Shown one piece after another: positions 59,899 through 64,000 of a DNA stretch of 64,000 nt; the stretch's first letter is position 1, and each line of letters starts with the position of its first letter. Where the stretch lies: positions 42,345,083 to 42,409,082 of the forward strand of contig CM070874.1 of NCBI GenBank assembly GCA_036365515.1. The letters are read 5' to 3'. Made by a program: the position numbers and the translations under genes. Below the pieces are notes generated by a model that ran no database searches, had not been told where the DNA came from, and was given only the letters and a program-made list of their open reading frames with translations. Source of the stretch: Torymus aiolomorphi (lineage: Eukaryota > Arthropoda > Insecta > Hymenoptera > Torymidae).

Positions 59899-62800
59899 TC
59901 ATTTTATTTTAACTATTTTATAATCATTATCAAACGAAGTAAGTTTTGCTTTTAATGTTGAATTATCAATGGGTATAAAGCAGTGATATTTTCTTGTATT
60001 CTGTATAGTTCGGGTCAATTTAAAACGGCATTCTAGTACTTTACGCCTTTTCTCAATTGTTTCTTGACTCACCCAAATAGATCTAAAAACCAAATATTCT
60101 ATATTTTTATAACACATAATGATTTATTATTCAAATACATAATCAAATAATATAGTCAAAAAATCTAAATTATATTATTTTTACCTTATTCCATCAATAT
60201 TTTCACTAACGTAATCATACATGTCTTTTGGATTTAAAATTGGTTTTTCTGATGTTCTTTGTAAGGATGCCCTGCGTACTGTTCGTTTAACCACTGCTCC
60301 ACATCCATCACACGGACTTTTCCCATGGCTAGTAGAAAAAAGGTTGTGCGACTTTTAAGCCAAAATCCTCCTCATGATGGCAGATATTAATGAAATTGTT
60401 CCTACAGTAAATAAATACTATCTTGAAGGTAAAAATTATAAAAAATAAAATAAATCTGTTTAATATTGTGTACATAATAATACAAATTATTTGAACTTGC
60501 ATCGTAGAAGTTGTTGCTTTTTTTAAATTTGATATACAGAAAAAATAAAGAACTGTTTTAGTAATTTTATCGTTAAAGCTGTCTTCTACATAATGTAAAA
60601 TTTTAACTCGGGTGTAACCTGCAGGTCCAGGATCTTTATGGATTTTGATGTTCTGGGTCTCAAAATAGTTTTTCACACAAATTAAATATACTTTCAGAAT
60701 ATTACTTTGACATATTCTTAATAATTCAAATTAAATTTTTTCAGGTCATTTAATGAACAAAAATCTAAAGGTGTCTATTTTGTTCATATAATACGTATTA
60801 ATATACTACAATAAAAGTACTCTTACTTGTTTTTGTATTGGGTAGGTGCTCCATCTGACATATAATGTACATTCTCAATAAACGGAAAATCTCGTTTTAG
60901 AAGTGCAATGAGTTGCCCTTGAAAAGTGTTAACTGCACAAGCATCATGTTTTAAACAATCACTAATAACACATACAGATAAGGTTTGTAATTTGTCGTTA
61001 TTGTCTTCTTTATAATACATTACAAACGGGTGTACAGTTGCTTGTGTATTATTAAAATAAAATGCTTGGATCGAGTCTTGACAAACAAATAAGAAATTTT
61101 CAGCAAAATCTTGAAGTATAATACATGTATCTGGAGTAATAATTGTTTTGCAATGTTTTAAATAACATTTTTGCATTTCAGTCACATAATGATGCTTTGT
61201 TAACTCCCATAAATCATTGGCTAAATTTATAATAAAATTTCTTGTAGGTTCTTTTACCATAATAACACTGACTCTATTATTAGATTGTGATTCAGCATTA
61301 TTTACCCAATTATGATATTCAATCTCTGAAACATCTTCGCATGAGCTTGATTCCAATATTTTCAGATTTTCTGCTTTACCAGGACAGTTTTCACAAAGAT
61401 GTAGCATACAATCGCTCCAATCTGTTGAACAAACACAATCATTTAAAATTACTCGGTAGGCTAAATTTTTGTTGATGGCAGACAATTTTAATTTGACATT
61501 TTGGTGTATAGGACATACACAAATTGTATGTGTACCAGGTGCTCCAGCACTAATACATTCTTTTGGCCTTAAAGAAGCAAATATACTGAAACCTGGTTTG
61601 CGCTGATCTTTAAAATGCTGTTCATATTCTTCTTCCACCCAATTGTTGTATAGATACTTCAAATCATACATCAACAGTCTTTTTTGTAACTTCTCTGTGA
61701 TATTAGTAATAGGATTTTTAACACTGATGCAATCTTTAATGCCGCTACATATTCTACTATTGTTTTCATCTCTATAATACTGAGTTACAGATTCTCTAAC
61801 TTCATTAGAATGAATGCTGTACACTTTACGCTTAATAGTTCCTAAGACACCTGGAAAAATATATTTTGAAATTAATTTCAAATAGTGTATACTTAATCAC
61901 AAAATAAAATCATAATAACAATATTATTTTTTTTAATTTAACGATTATCAAGACGATAAAATTTAGCTCAATGTTTATTCTATTTTAATTACTATGACTT
62001 GTTATATTGGAAGAAAAGAAATAGTTTAGAATTAATTTATTTTTTTATTTTTTTTTTTTATATTAATTTTAATAGTTCTTTTAAAATCCAAGAATTACTT
62101 TATTATTTTTTATCTAATAATGAATAACGAATGGTACCCCATATTAAGATAGGCAAAATGCCACTATTAATGAAAGCGAAAAATGACAGTGATTTCATAG
62201 AAGTATACTAAAAAAAGAATTTTCTACGATTTTTCCGGGGACCTATCTCCCCTCCTTATACCAGTAAGGCCTAAAAATCGCATTTTTTGGAAATTACTTT
62301 TTTTCTCCCGTTCCTCAATGTTAAAAAATTAAAAAAAAATATGAGATTACAGCTTGTAAACAGAGAGAACATTGAGATTTCTCAAATATAGATTCTTTCT
62401 AATTAAATCGGATTTCATTTAAATGTTTAAATTACAATTCATGTATTATTTTACTTAATCCGTAAACAATACTTAAGCAATACGTAAGCAATACGTAAGT
62501 AATACATAAATAATAATACTTAAGTAATAATACATGAGTAATATAAATAAATAATTATGAGGATTTTAAATTAAATATTTTATAGGGGTACCCTTTATCA
62601 TTATAGTTGCTTGAACAAAAATTACATAGATTTTAATAAATTAAACTAAAATTTTCTATTAATAATTCTCAAGTGTAATATAATATATGTAACCTAATGT
62701 ATAAAGGATTATCGATTCTATATGTCTACACTATGTCTATAATCAAGATATTAAAAATTTATTACAACCCATTTTTTAACTTACCTACAGTAATTTTAAA

Positions 62801-63688
62801 TTCTTTTGCTTTATTAAACATATAACGTGAACATTGGAAATAATGTTTTGCTTGTTCAAATTTCCAATGATTTGGAAGTAATGTCAATAACGATATTTTT
62901 TTACCAAAATTAGTTTCTTCATTATAACACTTAATTATGTTTCCAATAATTCCGTGAAATGACATACTATCCTCTTGTAGCTGTTTAAGATTGCATTGAG
63001 TTGGCAAATTAAGATTCAATGTTTTATTAACTGTTGTACAAAATTTCGTATTCATTGATTCTAAAACACTGTATGTTTTATTTTCCAAGCGATAATCACT
63101 AAGTTTCTCTCGTTTAAGAGGAGGTTCATCAAATCCATCGAGCATTTTATTTAAACGTTGAAATCCTTGGCTCAATAATATATCTTCTGAACTTTCTCAT
63201 GTACACACTTGGCTACTTGAAGAAACTTGACTACTTGAAGAAAGCTGCTCATAATTATTTACGTTTAAACCATCATTCCCAGTGTTTTCATCTTCTTCTG
63301 CATTTTTTGTTATTATTGATGTAATTTTGAACTCACAGTTTTTACAGTACTTATTACCTGGATCTAAATTTATATTACAAATGTTACGAAATTTATCACA
63401 TTTATCAGCACTAATCATTACTAAATTATTCTCAATGGATTTTGAATGATTATTAAAACAATTGCAACACTTCCTTTGTCTACTTGTATATCGAGTATCA
63501 TATTTATGAAGATGATGGTCGCAAATAAATTTATTTTCTACATTAATATCAAAATTTTTAATCCTAAATGATAAATACAGCTTTAATTCATTACTAAGAT
63601 TACTAATTAGATTAAGAGATTTATTTCTTGTGTAATGCTCCAAATGACATTTATCATCCTCATGTAATTCACCAATATAGCACATCAT
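59899..63688 (-). pseudogene. Transposase-like protein, GTHxVCVC family, copy 3 (four exons)
   Basis: Exons by splice sites and frame: 63688-62785, 61850-60827, 60401-60185, 60082-59899. Donors are CTGTAG|GTAAGT, AACAA|GTAAGA and AAG|GTAAAA; acceptors are TTTTTCCAG|GTG, TTACTGTAG|GAA and GTTTTTAG|ATC, with phases that match. The ATG at 63688 follows an in-frame TGA. Exon 1 has a Cys/His-rich region (FICDHHLHKY, RKCCNCFNNH, KYCKNCEFKI) and QISLLTL-like LISLLTLLPNHW. Exon 2 has YYRDENNSRICSGIKDC, GAPGTHTICVCPIHQNVKL, HLCENCPGK, ILQDFAENFLFVCQDS and YMSDGAPTQYKNK. Exon 3 has CHHEEDFGLKV and STSHGKSPCDGCGAVVKR. Lesions: TGA at 63197-63199 and a two-base loss near 60340. About 777 codons if unbroken. 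It could be a domesticated or recently mobile gene; function unproven. Confidence 0.72.
61851..62784 (-). other. Intron 1 of copy 3, with short tandem repeats
   Basis: 934-base AT-rich intron bounded by GTAAGT and CCAG. At 62455-62545 it holds about eight decayed copies of a 10-11-base word (AATACTTAAGC, AATACGTAAGT). Confidence 0.65.
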
Positions 63689-64000
63689 TTTCTTTCAATT
63701 CCTGAGAAGATAACACTTACAAAACAGAATTGTACAATTTATAAAACTCAACCGAACCAATACTGATATACTTGGTAATAGTTCTGCTCAACTACCTTCA
63801 CAATTCTACTTAGAAATATTCATTTCGTTTTTTATTGTAACTTGTACTCATTGTTTAAGGACATTCCGTGCCGTGTGTCGTGTAACGGATGACGGGTTCA
63901 CGGGTGTCTCGCACAGAAAAATGGATGTCTGTCATCTATTAACTTACGTCAACACAGGTTAAATGAAACTATCTATGTATGTTTCATTTAACCTGAGCTT
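63689..64000. other. Upstream region of copy 3 with a perfect hairpin
   Basis: No gene. At 63955-63995 CAGGTTAAATGAAAC and GTTTCATTTAACCTG are perfect 15-base inverted repeats around an 11-base loop. It could be a TIR pair of a miniature element or the start of one cut by the window edge. No core promoter could be assigned. Confidence 0.5.

Overview
The window reads as nuclear DNA of an arthropod, most likely an insect. I see eukaryotic transposons of many classes, GT-AG introns, AT-rich spacers, long microsatellites and complex satellites, and no operons, ribosome binding sites, rRNA or tRNA. A wasp or ant relative is a guess, not a demonstration. I find no convincing single-copy host gene: almost every recognisable coding stretch belongs to a mobile element, so this is repeat-dense, probably heterochromatic sequence.

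Layout. 0-7.3 kb: a decayed transposase-like gene running off the left edge (copy 1), a short-TIR repeat, and two ~93-bp satellite arrays in opposite orientation. 7.3-17.06 kb: a Ty3/gypsy LTR retrotransposon on the minus strand with both LTRs, inserted into the right arm of the satellite palindrome. 17.06-22.2 kb: the rest of that arm, then fragments of a LINE, a Penelope-like element (PLE) and a pogo-like transposase. 22.5-34.5 kb: one ~155-bp satellite array split by three independent insertions, namely a TIR element, a nearly full-length LINE and a second, internally deleted gypsy element. 36-37.1 kb: a PLE fragment. 38.2-40.4 kb: a large foldback palindrome built from 92-bp repeats, abutting a truncated hAT transposon. 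43.3-44.6 kb: ~445-bp tandem repeats. 44.9-47.7 kb: a long-TIR element carrying transposase-like copy 2. 48.5-51.04 kb: a PLE with inverted arms inside a 261-bp satellite. 52.5-58.5 kb: a ~6 kb element with ~180-bp TIRs and a DUF7869-like transposase remnant. 59.9-63.7 kb: transposase-like copy 3, a four-exon gene with clean splice sites and two lesions.

How the parts relate. The LTR element has the standard order gag, protease-RT-RNase H-integrase, with a GGGAAAC slippery heptamer in the correct register for -1 gag-pol frameshifting, plus an extra downstream ORF with a gag-like zinc motif. Several PLE-linked segments carry hammerhead-ribozyme-like cores. The least familiar item is the transposase-like family seen three times (1-1154, 45423-47070, 59899-63688), with a GTHxVCVC block and an HGKxxCDG block. 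One copy has introns and one sits between long inverted repeats. All alignments were made by eye; boundaries of repeats are approximate unless a motif fixes them.
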